From NCBI GenBank assembly GCA_023014365.1, contig JAEBUN010000025.1, forward strand, positions 728,453 through 792,452: 64,000 nucleotides of DNA, read 5' to 3'. The translations under genes and the position numbers were made by a program. The notes under the pieces were generated by a model. The model searched no databases and was not told the origin of the DNA. It saw only the letters and a program-made list of their open reading frames with translations. Shown here piece after piece: positions 54,304 through 64,000 of the stretch. This DNA is from Lepiota brunneoincarnata (lineage: Eukaryota > Basidiomycota > Agaricomycetes > Agaricales > Agaricaceae). Positions within the stretch are counted from its first letter, which is position 1. Every line of letters begins with the position of its first letter.

Positions 54304-57300
54304 CTACCTAGCAGCTTCGAATACGTTTAGCCAGGTATCAAGCGTTCTCTGTCTTTGATGAACTTCAAAGACGTCCTCAACCGCTTGTCGATCTCTCTGA
54401 GTAAGAACAACTTTCCGCCATACGGCGGCGAGATCCATAATCTGCGTGGTTCGTTTCTTTGAAACTAACACGCGTCTGGGTAAAAGATCGAGTTTATCGA
54501 GCCTTAAAAAACGACCGCGACGGCTTTCTCCCACCTTACTAGGGTCAGCATCCGCGAGAACATTAAAGTCCCCGGTTGAGCCTTCCGGTTCCGATAGAAG
54601 TCGGCGCATCTCGTCGAAGTTCAAGACACGTTTCGGGAGCATTCCGGGAGTAACTGCGAGCTCTTTACGCATGTCCGAAGCGTCCGGGGCAAAGAACCTC
54701 ATGGCCTGTGCCCACCCGTCTTTAAGTTGTTCTTCCAACTTCTGAACGTTAAAGAAATCCCAGGAGGCGTTGAACTCGCTTTTTAGAACAAGCACGTCTG
54801 CTTGTGGCGGCGAGCTCTCACGTAACCTCGCATCCCACCGCGCCTGGTAGTTATCTCTAAGCCAAGCTGCGATCAACGCCGGCGGGTAGCCCCTCGCTAT
54901 GTAGATATCCGCTGCTTCTCTACACGAGTCCGCGTAATCGTTAAAACGCGAACAGAGGGTCGCTAGCCGCGATAGCTCACTCACGAACGTGCCTCTCTTC
55001 ACGTAAAGTGGGTGATAGCTAATCCAGGGAATACGTTCAAAGTGGTTCATCGGTTTCCGGTATGCCTTATGATGAAGGCGATTGTCCGTGATGAACAACG
55101 TCATGTCCAGAAACGTCATGTAACTGTCCGACGATGACCACTTAATCTGGCAATTATCGAATTTCAGATTGTCCTCGAGCAGCGCTAAAGCAGCCGTCTC
55201 ACTCGTCGCATAGACTAATGCTAGACAATCATCGATGTAACGCCCGTAGAACGCTACCGAAGGCAGGGTCAGCGCGGCACATCGTTCTTCGAACCATGAG
55301 CCGTAAAGGTTGGCGAGATCTGGGGAGGAAGCCACCCCCATCGCCAAGCCACGCGCCTGTTTCCAGAATCGGCCTTCAAATTGGCAGATAAGGTTATCGT
55401 CCGCGGCGGATAAGCACTCCCGAAAGACTGTAATCAGTCTAGCGCATTCCTGAGCGTCGAACTCTTCGTCCGATACCTCCCGTTCCGCCAGCCATTGCGT
55501 ATAGTACTGCACTGCAAAGTTGTGCGCTTTGTACACGTCAACGTTCGGGTAGAATGCGACAACGTCGCCGGATATGAGGTATAAACGCTTGTAACCATCG
55601 GCCTCGAACTTGGCCTGCGGTAACGATAACCTACTCAGTTTGATCGCCAGGTCCTTCGTGCCGTGAATGACAAAAGGCCTCGAGCGTACGATCGGTTTGA
55701 GATTTTTAGAGACGTATTTCCCGGCAGGACCTTGGGGTACGGAGTGGCATGGAAGAATTGGCCGTGCAGCAACCGGTGACTTATGGATCTTGGGGATCAC
55801 ATAGAATCTCGGGACAGCCGAAGGCTGGTCCGATTGCTGACTCCTGAAGAAGCCGGGGAGCTGGGGATTTAATCCGAACTCAAACGACATAGTCGCGATA
55901 CGTCCCATATGTTTATTTTTGGCATGTAGATAACCGAAGGCCTCGACCTTCGATACAGGTAGATAGTCTGTAATAGTACCTAACAGCTTAAGGGTATGCT
56001 GTACGATCCAGGCGCGAGGGGCAACGGCGCAACCTAAGTTCTTATCTGTGACTAAAACGGCGAGCTGGTGAGACGCCAAATAATCACGTAGTTTGGAAAT
56101 CGGGGGAGCGTGTGAACGCGCATAGAGATGGACTCCCTCCGAATCGTCCTCTGGCATTTGCGAGATCATCTCATCGACAACCCGACCGCCCTGTTGGACT
56201 CCAAACTCGAACGCCCTGTCTAATGGACCCGCGAACGTACGTTCCTTGCGGACCCAATAGTCTGGATCGAACTCGTCTTCTTTTCCACCTTCGGGCAACT
56301 GGGCTTTAAAATAAGTTGACCAACGGAGACGATCGACGAAATCGTCCCAAGCACTTCGGATTTTACTCTTGCAGTACTTAGTCGGAAGCATATACTTCAT
56401 TCCGACACTTAGGTGGAGGCTAAGTTCACGCGGGATATCGCAATCAATCATATGTATAGTAGTACGGTAGCGCATGGATTCTAAAACTACAATAGGAATC
56501 CGTACTACTATGTATCGTTGCGCTGCGTGTAGGGGTATCCTTAGTAGCCAGTCAGGATATGTTCGGTAATTATCGTACCTGAAGGTAGGGCTTACGCCGC
56601 CTGACGACGACGCCGGGGGAACGACCTCTAGTTCCTCCCGCGGCCCCGACCCCTTCCCCTGCCCCTGCCACGGGGCTCCGGCTGTTGGACCTGATGTCCT
56701 TGTTGATACGGCTGCGCTTCCATGCGCGGGGCTCCGCTTGCCCCCCCTCTGCCGCGTTGTCTGTGACGCCGACCGCCCTGGAGCCCACGATCGCGACGAC
56801 CCCGGTTGCCCAGGACCTCCGCTCTCGCTTGTTGCCCCGCTCTGCCTTGGGACGGATTTTGCTGAAAGAACAAGTTTTAGTTGGCCGACGGACGAGTGCA
56901 CAAGATGGTCGAGGGGACCATCACTCACCGTCTGACCTCCTCGTCTTCCCTGAGCCGCCAACGCCGCTGCTACCCGCTTGTCGACCATACTCTGGATCGA
57001 TGCCGCGGTGATGTGCTCATCCACATCGTTCATCGTGACGTCGCGTAACTCCTTCTTTTTCTCAGCCTTGGATTCTTCCGCCAACAGTGCGTTGTCGACG
57101 AACTCAAGGGCTCGATTCCAAATGGAGGGCACGAGCATCAGGAATTCCCTGAACTGAGAGGAGAGGATGGTATTCCCCTCCCTCCACCCTACAAACACAG
57201 GGTTGCCGTTGCTATCGGCAGTGGCATGGCCCCAGATCGGAATCCTCTTGTCTGAATACACACGCTGGAAGACCGTAGTCAACTCAGCGGTGAGAGACGT

Positions 57301-57909
57301 GAACGTCGGAGCGGGGTTACCGTCGACGTCCGGTTCCAACCTGACCTGTGCGCGAAGAAAGCTCAGCTCGGCCTCCTTGTGCTTAATCCAATTGGACAAA
57401 GCCTCGGAGCGGAAGGCGAGGAGCGAGTTGGCCCCGACGTTAGCCACATCGGGGTTCTTCGCTATGAAGTCCTTCGTGAAAGTCAGCGAAGGGGTCTTCA
57501 TATTGAGGGCGGGTGGAAAACGACCAGCGATCTGATCAGACCGCAGCTTCTCGAGCTGGCCCTTAACGGACGCGGCTTGCCTGCGGTACTTCATCGCCTC
57601 GGTCAAGGCGTGCCGCATAACGTCACGATAAGGGCCTGGTACGTTCGCCAGGAGGTCCGGCATGTTACCCGATAAGTCTATCGGGGCAACGAGCGCGGAC
57701 AGCTGTCCGTCGGGGTCTGTCTGCCCCTCGACCAAACCGGTCTCTTGATCGAACCGGTAATGGGTCGCTCCTGCAAGCCGTGCCCCCGAAAGGGCCAGCG
57801 CTGGAGCCGGACTAGCAGCGCGAAGAACGCGACGGGATGGACCCGCCTCGGACGCAGCCGCACCACGAGCAGATCCTCTGCCTCGTTTGGGACCAGCTTT
57901 CCCGGGCAT
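54304..57909 (-). CDS. Penelope-like reverse transcriptase, 1201 aa, family A (E14)
   Basis: Same protein as in E4 and E11, all RT motifs intact. The RG-rich alternative exon ends with the TAG at 56630-56628. Third intact copy of this ORF in the window. Confidence 0.92.
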   Translation of the reverse strand: MPGKAGPKRGRGSARGAAASEAGPSRRVLRAASPAPALALSGARLAGATHYRFDQETGLVEGQTDPDGQLSALVAPIDLSGNMPDLLANVPGPYRDVMRHALTEAMKYRRQAASVKGQLEKLRSDQIAGRFPPALNMKTPSLTFTKDFIAKNPDVANVGANSLLAFRSEALSNWIKHKEAELSFLRAQVRLEPDVDGNPAPTFTSLTAELTTVFQRVYSDKRIPIWGHATADSNGNPVFVGWREGNTILSSQFREFLMLVPSIWNRALEFVDNALLAEESKAEKKKELRDVTMNDVDEHITAASIQSMVDKRVAAALAAQGRRGGQTVSDGPLDHLVHSSVGQLKLVLSAKSVPRQSGATSESGGPGQPGSSRSWAPGRSASQTTRQRGGKRSPAHGSAAVSTRTSGPTAGAPWQGQGKGSGPREELEVVPPASSSGGVSPTFRYDNYRTYPDWLLRIPLHAAQRYIVVRIPIVVLESMRYRTTIHMIDCDIPRELSLHLSVGMKYMLPTKYCKSKIRSAWDDFVDRLRWSTYFKAQLPEGGKEDEFDPDYWVRKERTFAGPLDRAFEFGVQQGGRVVDEMISQMPEDDSEGVHLYARSHAPPISKLRDYLASHQLAVLVTDKNLGCAVAPRAWIVQHTLKLLGTITDYLPVSKVEAFGYLHAKNKHMGRIATMSFEFGLNPQLPGFFRSQQSDQPSAVPRFYVIPKIHKSPVAARPILPCHSVPQGPAGKYVSKNLKPIVRSRPFVIHGTKDLAIKLSRLSLPQAKFEADGYKRLYLISGDVVAFYPNVDVYKAHNFAVQYYTQWLAEREVSDEEFDAQECARLITVFRECLSAADDNLICQFEGRFWKQARGLAMGVASSPDLANLYGSWFEERCAALTLPSVAFYGRYIDDCLALVYATSETAALALLEDNLKFDNCQIKWSSSDSYMTFLDMTLFITDNRLHHKAYRKPMNHFERIPWISYHPLYVKRGTFVSELSRLATLCSRFNDYADSCREAADIYIARGYPPALIAAWLRDNYQARWDARLRESSPPQADVLVLKSEFNASWDFFNVQKLEEQLKDGWAQAMRFFAPDASDMRKELAVTPGMLPKRVLNFDEMRRLLSEPEGSTGDFNVLADADPSKVGESRRGRFLRLDKLDLLPRRVLVSKKRTTQIMDLAAVWRKVVLTQRDRQAVEDVFEVHQRQRTLDTWLNVFEAAR

Positions 57910-57969
57910 TGTGAAGTCGAGGGGGTGGGGAGCGGGGAGAGTAAAGCCTTAGTTGTCGTAGGGTTAGGG

Positions 57970-58550
57970 AAGGAGGAAATATACGACGGCGAGCGTGGAC
58001 GGGCGCAACGGGGTCGTTAGTATTAAACGATCCCACCCGTTTCGTCTTATAAAGACTCGTCAGGCGCACGATTAGTCCACAGACTCTTACCTGCCCGACC
58101 AATCGGAAGACTTACACTTATCTTACCGATCGGGAAGCACAGTGGCTGTGCATTCCGCGGAACACTTAATAATTAAAGTTATAACTCACTTATTTCACCG
58201 AGGGAAAAATCACGTGCCCAGGAATCACGTGGAGAAAATCACGTGACCGTGGGAAGAAACATCGGGCGACTAACTCCGATGGAATCGGACTTCACACGGG
58301 GTCGGGCTTACCTCAGCACACAGGTCCGAGTGCCTTCCAGAAGACTTACAGATCCGCCCTAACCGGGGTTCTCACGCTACCGTAGGAAATCGCACATGAC
58401 TCCGGGCCGACAGGCCCGGGTGAGTTATTAATAGGACATGACGTACCTATTAGCGCACACATACCAAAGTGGTTGATCTTCGCACGGTCCTAAAGAGGAA
58501 GCCCCTTCCTACGCCACCCCGAGCGAGCGCAAAGTACGGGCTCGGTTAGG
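57970..58550 (-). mobile_element. E15: family A 3' UTR segment upstream of E14
   Basis: Equivalent to E12 base for base in extent, including the cut at the internal CGGTTAGG and the immediate start of the next element. A shared junction of this kind is best explained by duplication of the whole block. Confidence 0.88.
58003..58068 (-). ncRNA. Hammerhead ribozyme (E15)
   Basis: Family A type; upstream of the E14 ORF in the transcribed sense. Confidence 0.87.
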
Positions 58551-58585
58551 AAAGGGGGCGTATAACACACGAGTCGCGACGGAGG

Positions 58586-58653
58586 GCGCAACGGGTCGTT
58601 GGGGTTTCCAACTACCCACCCGTTTCGTCTTATAAAAGACTCATCAGGCGCAC
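58586..58653 (-). ncRNA. Hammerhead ribozyme (E16)
   Basis: Same as E13. Confidence 0.83.
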
Positions 58654-59610
58654 GATGTCCGTCAGACACCTGCCGTCCAATCGATGACCGCGATAGCGGC
58701 ATCGATTGCGAACGTAATCGATCGATAACGTTCCGCGGATCGCGTTATATAATCCCCCGAATAATCGGTGAAACTTAGAGATATAACTTACTATCGGCTT
58801 ACGTAAACCTACCGTACTGACTTTAGCGCGCATGTTGGCGCTGAGAAAAGTCACGTGATCGTGCGACCGGTCACGTGCCATCGGGCTATGTTACCCGACG
58901 ACGGAACAATCCGGGCCGGGGTAGGGCCGTCACGTGACAACGTGGCAAGGTGCACTTTCGCACGGGGTCCAAGCGTGGGAAGCTTGTGAAAGCCGGCACC
59001 GGCGACATGAATAACCGGTGGCGGGGTACTTACCTTAGGTGGCTATCCTTCCCACGGGGCTGCTAAAGGACACCCCGCCCGAAACCGCCGGTTAGGTCCG
59101 GTTAGGTTCGGGTTAGGGGGACGCATGGTATTAGTATGCTGTCCTTGTTGGGAAGGTAAGGTAGTACTTACCGCAAAAGCGATCCGCACGGCATATAACC
59201 GGCAGAATAGCGAGTTAACCGCCACCAGGGATCGAACTTACGTTGTTATCCGTATACGCGACCACTACTAGTTAATAGACTTAGGAAGGGGGCATAACCG
59301 CCCCCCCAGACATGGTTCCGGGTTACGCCGCACCATCACACCCAAACCGATAAAAGGCCACCTATTTAAGAACCTGTTTTCGCGTGCTGCGATCGAAGCG
59401 CAGGTCGTGCAACACCGAAGTCTTCTAACGACGGCGTCCCAGGAAGGTTACTCAAGATCAGCAAATATGGGCCGGCCGACATACGGGAATCACCCCGCAG
59501 AGGTCGGTACCCGAACGCCCAGGGATTTCCCCATTTAGGCGCCGACTTGGTACCAGTCGCCGCAGCCATTGTGCGGACAACTACGGCTGGCATGGTATAC
59601 CACGTAAGCC

Positions 59611-60081
59611 TTATCTATCAACGTTGATAATCGCGAGCCACGGATCAGGCGTTTTCTCACGATGGTGTTCTACCGCCGGAGCGGAAGAAGAGGCCACGGG
59701 AGCTCGAGCTTCTTCGCGAAAGAAGTCGGTAATTAACGCCTGGCGGTCGCGCCGCGCGAGAACAGAAGCACGCCAGATTGACGTGAGGTCCATTATTTGC
59801 CGGGTTCTTTTCTTCGAAACCAGCAAACGGCGACCAAAAAGACCGAGCTTATCTAGGCGAAGGAAGGGCCCTTGCCAACCAGAGTCGACACACCAATCTT
59901 TCGCAACCTCGGACAAGTCGGGCTCATCCTCGGTGCGATCGATCTTAGTGAAGACCTTAGTCAGCTCAGACGCTAACTTCGGGATACCTAGTTTCACCAG
60001 ATCCAGGGGTAACGGTACGTTATTCCGGCCCCTGACATCCAGACGGGCGAAGACGTTCATAGCCTGCGCCCAGCCAGTCTT
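59611..60081 (-). pseudogene. E16 RT C-terminal fragment
   Basis: About 156 codons from the junction (KTGWAQAMNVFARLDVRGR) to the stop at 59611. Lacks all catalytic motifs. Confidence 0.85.
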
Positions 60082-60096
60082 GGGTTAGGGTTAGGG

Positions 60097-60818
60097 AAGG
60101 AGGAAATATACGACGGCGAGCGTGGACGGGCGCAACGGGGTCGTTAGTATTAAACGATCCCACCCGTTTCGTCTTATAAAGACTCGTCAGGCGCACGATT
60201 AGTCCACAGACTCTTACCTGCCCGACCAATCGGAAGACTTACACTTATCTTACCGATCGGGAAGCACAGTGGCTGTGCATTCCGCGGAACACTTAATAAT
60301 TAAAGTTATAACTCACTTATTTCACCGAGGGAAAAATCACGTGCCCAGGAATCACGTGGAGAAAATCACGTGACCGTGGGAAGAAACATCGGGCGACTAA
60401 CTCCGATGGAATCGGACTTCACACGGGGTCGGGCTTACCTCAGCACATAGGTCCGAGTGCCTTCCAAAAGACTTACAGATCCGCCCTAACCGGGGTTCTC
60501 ACGCTACCGTAGGAAATCGCACATGACTCCGGGCCGACAGGCCCGGGTGAGTTATTAATAGGACATGACGTACCTATTAGCGCACACATACCAAAGTGGT
60601 TGATCTTCGCACGGTCCTAAAGAGGAAGCCCCTTCCTACGCCACCCCGAGCGAGCGCAAAGTACGGGCTCGGTTAGGTTTCGGTTAGGGTTAGGGGGGTT
60701 CCCACGGTTAGTGTGGGTCCTCTCTGATGCGAAGGTAAGATATGTGCTTACCGCAAAAGTTCCGCGTCGGGCGGCGACCGCAAAAACGGCGCCCACCACA
60801 AGGTGTGAAGTTGGGGAT
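60097..60818 (-). mobile_element. E17: family A, 3' UTR only
   Basis: 722 bp of 3' UTR, including the predicted intron, cut at about 60818 (GTTGGGGAT) and followed by GGGTTTAGGGTTAGGGTTAGG. No coding sequence. Confidence 0.88.
60130..60195 (-). ncRNA. Hammerhead ribozyme (E17)
   Basis: Family A type, identical to E4. Confidence 0.87.
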
Positions 60819-60874
60819 GGGTTTAGGGTTAGGGTTAGGAAAGGGGGCGTATAAACACGAGTCGCGACGGAGGG

Positions 60875-60941
60875 GCGCAACGGGTTGTTGGGGTTTCCAA
60901 CTACCCACCCGTTTCGTCTTATAAAGACTCATCAGGCGCAC
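60875..60941 (-). ncRNA. Hammerhead ribozyme (E18)
   Basis: Family B type, identical to E7 and E9. Confidence 0.85.
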
Positions 60942-61910
60942 GATATCCGTCAGATACCTGCCGTCCAATCGATTGTCGCCGATAGCGATCGATTGCGATT
61001 TTGATCGATAGATCAAAATCCGCGGAACGTATTTATAATCCCCCCGTTAATAACAGGTGAAAATAGGATTAAAAACTTAACTTCGAGTTTCAAAACTTAC
61101 CGCGCTGACTTAGACGCGCGCTTGCGTCTGGGAAAAGTCACGTGATCGTGCGACCGGTCACGTGCCATCGGGCTATGTTACCCGACGACGGAACAATCCG
61201 GGCCGGGGTAGGGCCGTCACGTGACAACGTAACAAGGTGCACTTTCGCACGGGGTCCAAGCGTGAGAACTTGTGAAACCCGGCACCGGTGACATGATTTA
61301 CCGGTGGCGGTGTACTTACCTTAGATGGCTATCCTTCCCACGGGTCTGCTAGAGGACGCCCCGCCCGACCGAGCCGGTTAGGTCCGGTTAGGTTCGGGTT
61401 CGGGTTAGGGGGTAACATAGTATTAGTATGCCGCCCTCGTCAGGAAGGTAAGGTAGTACTTACCGCAAAGAACGCTCCGCACGGCATATAACCGGCGTTT
61501 TAAAGCGAGTTAACCGCCATCAGGGGTCGAACTTACGTTGTTTACCGTTTACGCGAAAGTTACTATTCGAAAGACTTAGGAAGGGGGCATAACCGCCCCC
61601 CCAGACGTGGTTCCGGGTTACGCCGCACCATCACACCCAAACCGATAAAAGGCCACCTATTTAAAAACCTGTTTTCGCGTGCTGCGATCGAAGCGCAGGT
61701 CGTGCAACCCCGAAGTCTTCTAACAACGGGGTCCCAGGAAGGTTACTCAAGATCAGCAAATATGGGCCGGCCGACATACGGGAATCACCCCGCAGAGGTC
61801 GGTACCCGAACGCCCAGGGATTTCCCCATTTGGGCGCCGACTTGGTACCAGTCGCCGCAGCTAGGTTGTGCGGACAACTACGGCTGGCATGGTATACCAC
61901 GTAAGCCATA

Positions 61911-63915
61911 TCAATCGAAGTTCGCAATCGCGATCCACGGATCAGGCGTTTTCTCACGGTGGTGTTCTACCGCCGGAGCGGAGGAAGAGGCCACGGGAGC
62001 TCGAGCTTCGGCGAAGAAGTCGGTTATTAACGCCTGGCGGTCGCGCCGCGCGAGAACAGAAGCACGCCAAATTGACGTAAGGTCCATTATCTGTCGGGTT
62101 CTTTTCTTCGAAACCAACAGACGGCGACCGAAGAGACCGAGTCTATCTAGGCGTAAGAAAGGTCCTTGCCAACCCGAATCTAAACACCAATCCTTTGCAC
62201 ACTCCGCCAAGTCAGCCTCGGCTTCAGCACGCGGGATCTTAGTAAAGAGACGCATCAACTCAGACGCCTTCTTAGGGATACCTAGTTTGGTCAGATCGTA
62301 CGGAAGCGGTACGTTATTCCGCCCCCGGACGTCTGCACGGGCGAAGACATTCATTGCCTGCGCCCACCCAGTCTTCATACTGTCCTCAAGTTCGTGAGCA
62401 TTAAACATGTCCCAGGATATGTTGTATTCGCTTTTTAGCACAAGCACGCCATTCGCTGGCGGTACGGACTCCCTTAGCCGTACGTCCCAACGTGCTCGGT
62501 AGTTATCGCGAAGCCAAGCGGCGATCAACAATGGAGGGTAGCCACGCGCAATGTAGATATCCGAAGCTTCTCTACATGCCTTCACGTAATCGTCGAAACG
62601 CGAAGAAAGCGCGGCAAGCCTCGACAGCTCTGATACAAACGTCCCTTTCTTAACGTAAAGGGGGTGAAAGCTGATCCAAGGAATGCGCTCAAAGTGGTTC
62701 ATCGGTTTCCTATACGCCTTATGGTGGAGGCGACCGTTTGCCGTAAACAGCATCATGTCTAGGAACACCATGTATTGATCCGAAGATGACCACGTAATGG
62801 TACAGTTATCGAACATTAAATTATCTCTGAGTAGCCGCAAAGCATCCTCCTCTCGATACGCATACACGAGAGCGAGACAATCGTCGATGTAGCGTCCATA
62901 GAACGCCACGTCGGGTGACCGCAGGGCTGCGCACTCCTCCTCGAAGTGTACGCCGTAGATGTTCGCGAGATCGGGGCTCGAAGCCACACCCATCGCTAGA
63001 CCACGGGCCTGACGGTAATATTTACCCTGGAACTGTACCAGTAAGTTGTCGTCCGCTGCCCGCATGCATTCCCGTAACAGCTGTACTTTAGCTGCTGCAT
63101 GCGTTGCGTCGAAGTCAGCATCTTCGACTTCCGGCTCTGACTCGGCTAACCACCGGGTGTAATATTCTTCGGCATAGGAGTGTGCCTTTTGAACATCCAC
63201 ATGTGGGTAGAACGCGACAACGTCGCCCGAGACAAAGTATAGACGCTTGAGCATACCGTTCTCGAATCGGAACTGCGGTAGCGACAACTTGCTCAATTTT
63301 ATCGCCAGATCCTTAGATCCATGTATAACGTACGGCGCCGATTGGATAATCGGTTTGAGACTTTTACTTACGTACTTCCCTGCAGGCCCTTGCGGGACGG
63401 AGTGGCACGGTAGAATCGGCCGGGCAGCTACCGGTGTCTTATGTATTTTAGGAATGACATAAAACGTCGGGATCGAACTAGGTTCGACCGATAACTGACT
63501 CCGGAGGAAGCGGGGAAGCTGCGATTGAATGCCGAAATCTTCCGACAATCTCGCGATGCTCTTAATGTGGTTATTTTTATCACAAAGTATATTGTACGCC
63601 GTAACGGCGCTAACCGGTTCGTAATCTACACGGTTCGACAATAACGAGAGCGCTTTTTCAATGATCCAGGCACGCGGGGCAACTGCGCAACCAAGGTTCT
63701 TATCGGTCGCTACTACGACGAGTTCGTGGGACGTCAAGTAGTCGCGGAGTTTGGCCACCGGGGGAGCAAGCGCGTGCTTGTAACGGTCCCCTTCGTGTTC
63801 ATCTGTCGGCATATCAGAAACCATTTTATCAATGGCCCTACGACCGCACCAGATACCATACTCAAAAACCCTATCCAACTGGTGCATCGCGACGCGGTTA
63901 GGCTTCGGCGACCAG
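61911..63915 (-). CDS. E18 RT, N-terminally truncated (668 codons)
   Basis: Open from the telomere junction (reading WSPKPNRVAMHQ) to the stop at 61911. It includes all RT motifs: RPILPCHS, GDVVAFYPHVD, GLAMG, YIDD, KPMNHFERIPW. It has no frameshifts, unlike E8, and corrects both E8 lesions. It lacks the N-terminal domain and native start; an internal Met at 63887 could serve only if transcription begins in the telomere. Confidence 0.9.
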
Positions 63916-64000
63916 GGTTAGGGGTTAGGGGGTTAGGGTTAGGGTTAGGGTTAGGGTTAGGGTTAGGGTTAGGGTTAGGGTTAGGGTTAGGGTTAGGGTT
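63916..64000 (+). repeat. Terminal telomere, TTAGGG repeats
   Basis: The first units are irregular (GGTTAGGGG, TTAGGGGG), then TTAGGG repeats perfectly to the window edge. The G-rich strand runs 5' to 3' toward the right end, as at a chromosome end. Confidence 0.98.

Larger units (their letters stand above)
53189..57958 (-). mobile_element. E14: full-length element, family A
   Basis: Aligns with E11 at offset 6763 and with E4, almost without differences (one is A at about 54510 where the others have G). Same linker to E15. The 67-nt intron is at 56862-56928. Confidence 0.93.
58551..60081 (-). mobile_element. E16: family B subgroup 3, 5'-truncated
   Basis: Like E13 but 145 bp longer at the 5' side. 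It ends at 60081 against GGGTTAGGGTTAGGG and then E17. Confidence 0.9.
60840..63915 (-). mobile_element. E18: terminal family B element, capped by the telomere
   Basis: Full 3' UTR and the C-terminal half of the ORF, very close to E8. It is cut at 63915 and directly followed by the terminal TTAGGG tract, so this is the most recent addition or the current erosion point of the chromosome. Confidence 0.93.

Noticed and set aside
24472..63915. CRISPR-like or satellite array
   Set aside because: The repeated units are kilobase-sized retroelement copies of varying length, not short regular repeats with spacers.

Overview
The window is the end of a fungal chromosome, almost certainly from an agaricomycete basidiomycete. 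The + strand finishes in an uninterrupted run of TTAGGG repeats (63916-64000). The genes on the left have many short introns (about 50-70 nt). They include a KRE6/SKN1-type GH16 protein, a P450 with the heme loop of a common mushroom P450 group, a hexose transporter and lectin-like genes.

Layout. (1) 1-14773 is a gene-bearing subtelomere: a hexose transporter missing its 5' end and carrying apparent frameshifts; a single-span membrane protein fragment; a P450 with a nonsense codon and a heme-loop Arg-to-His change; two divergent ricin-B-like genes; and an intact five-exon multi-pass membrane protein gene (729 aa after splicing). (2) 15166-20414 holds an 800-aa low-complexity protein and an intact nine-exon KRE6/SKN1 homologue (777 aa), the last clear host gene. 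(3) 20415-24471 is a gene-free buffer with degenerate AT-rich repeats. (4) 24472-63915 is a continuous head-to-tail array of 18 segments (called E1 to E18 here) of endonuclease-less Penelope-like retroelements of the Coprina/Athena kind. All have their coding strand on minus, 3' end toward the centromere and 5' end toward the telomere. Short TTAGGG stretches separate most of them.

Two element families alternate. Family A (1201-aa ORF) is E4, E5, E11, E12, E14, E15 and E17. Family B (1200-aa ORF) is E1-E3, E6-E10, E13, E16 and E18. Full-length copies are E4, E11 and E14 (A, about 4.77 kb, almost identical) and E6 and E8 (B; E8 carries two 1-nt insertions). The other segments are cut at their 5' (distal) ends, including E18, which ends directly in the terminal telomere. 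This is the geometry expected if the chromosome's 3' end primes reverse transcription of the element RNA. Each segment carries a hammerhead ribozyme near its 3' end.

Main observations. (a) Both families have a 67-nt GT-AG intron at the same place. Splicing it moves the reading frame from the RT frame into an Arg/Gly-rich frame that soon stops. One transcript could thus give a short Gag-like RG protein when spliced and the 1200-aa RT protein when unspliced, as in Drosophila copia. (b) All five intact 5' ends are joined by a constant 11-12 nt TTAGGG-containing linker to a same-family 3'-end segment, so the transposing unit seems to be a partial tandem dimer (pseudo-LTR). (c) A second intron (118 nt in B) lies in the 3' UTR, contains telomere-like repeats, and is missing with near splice-site precision from E7. 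(d) Two unrelated 3' UTRs both carry three CACGTG sites. (e) Two blocks share a truncation junction, which shows copying by recombination as well as retrotransposition.
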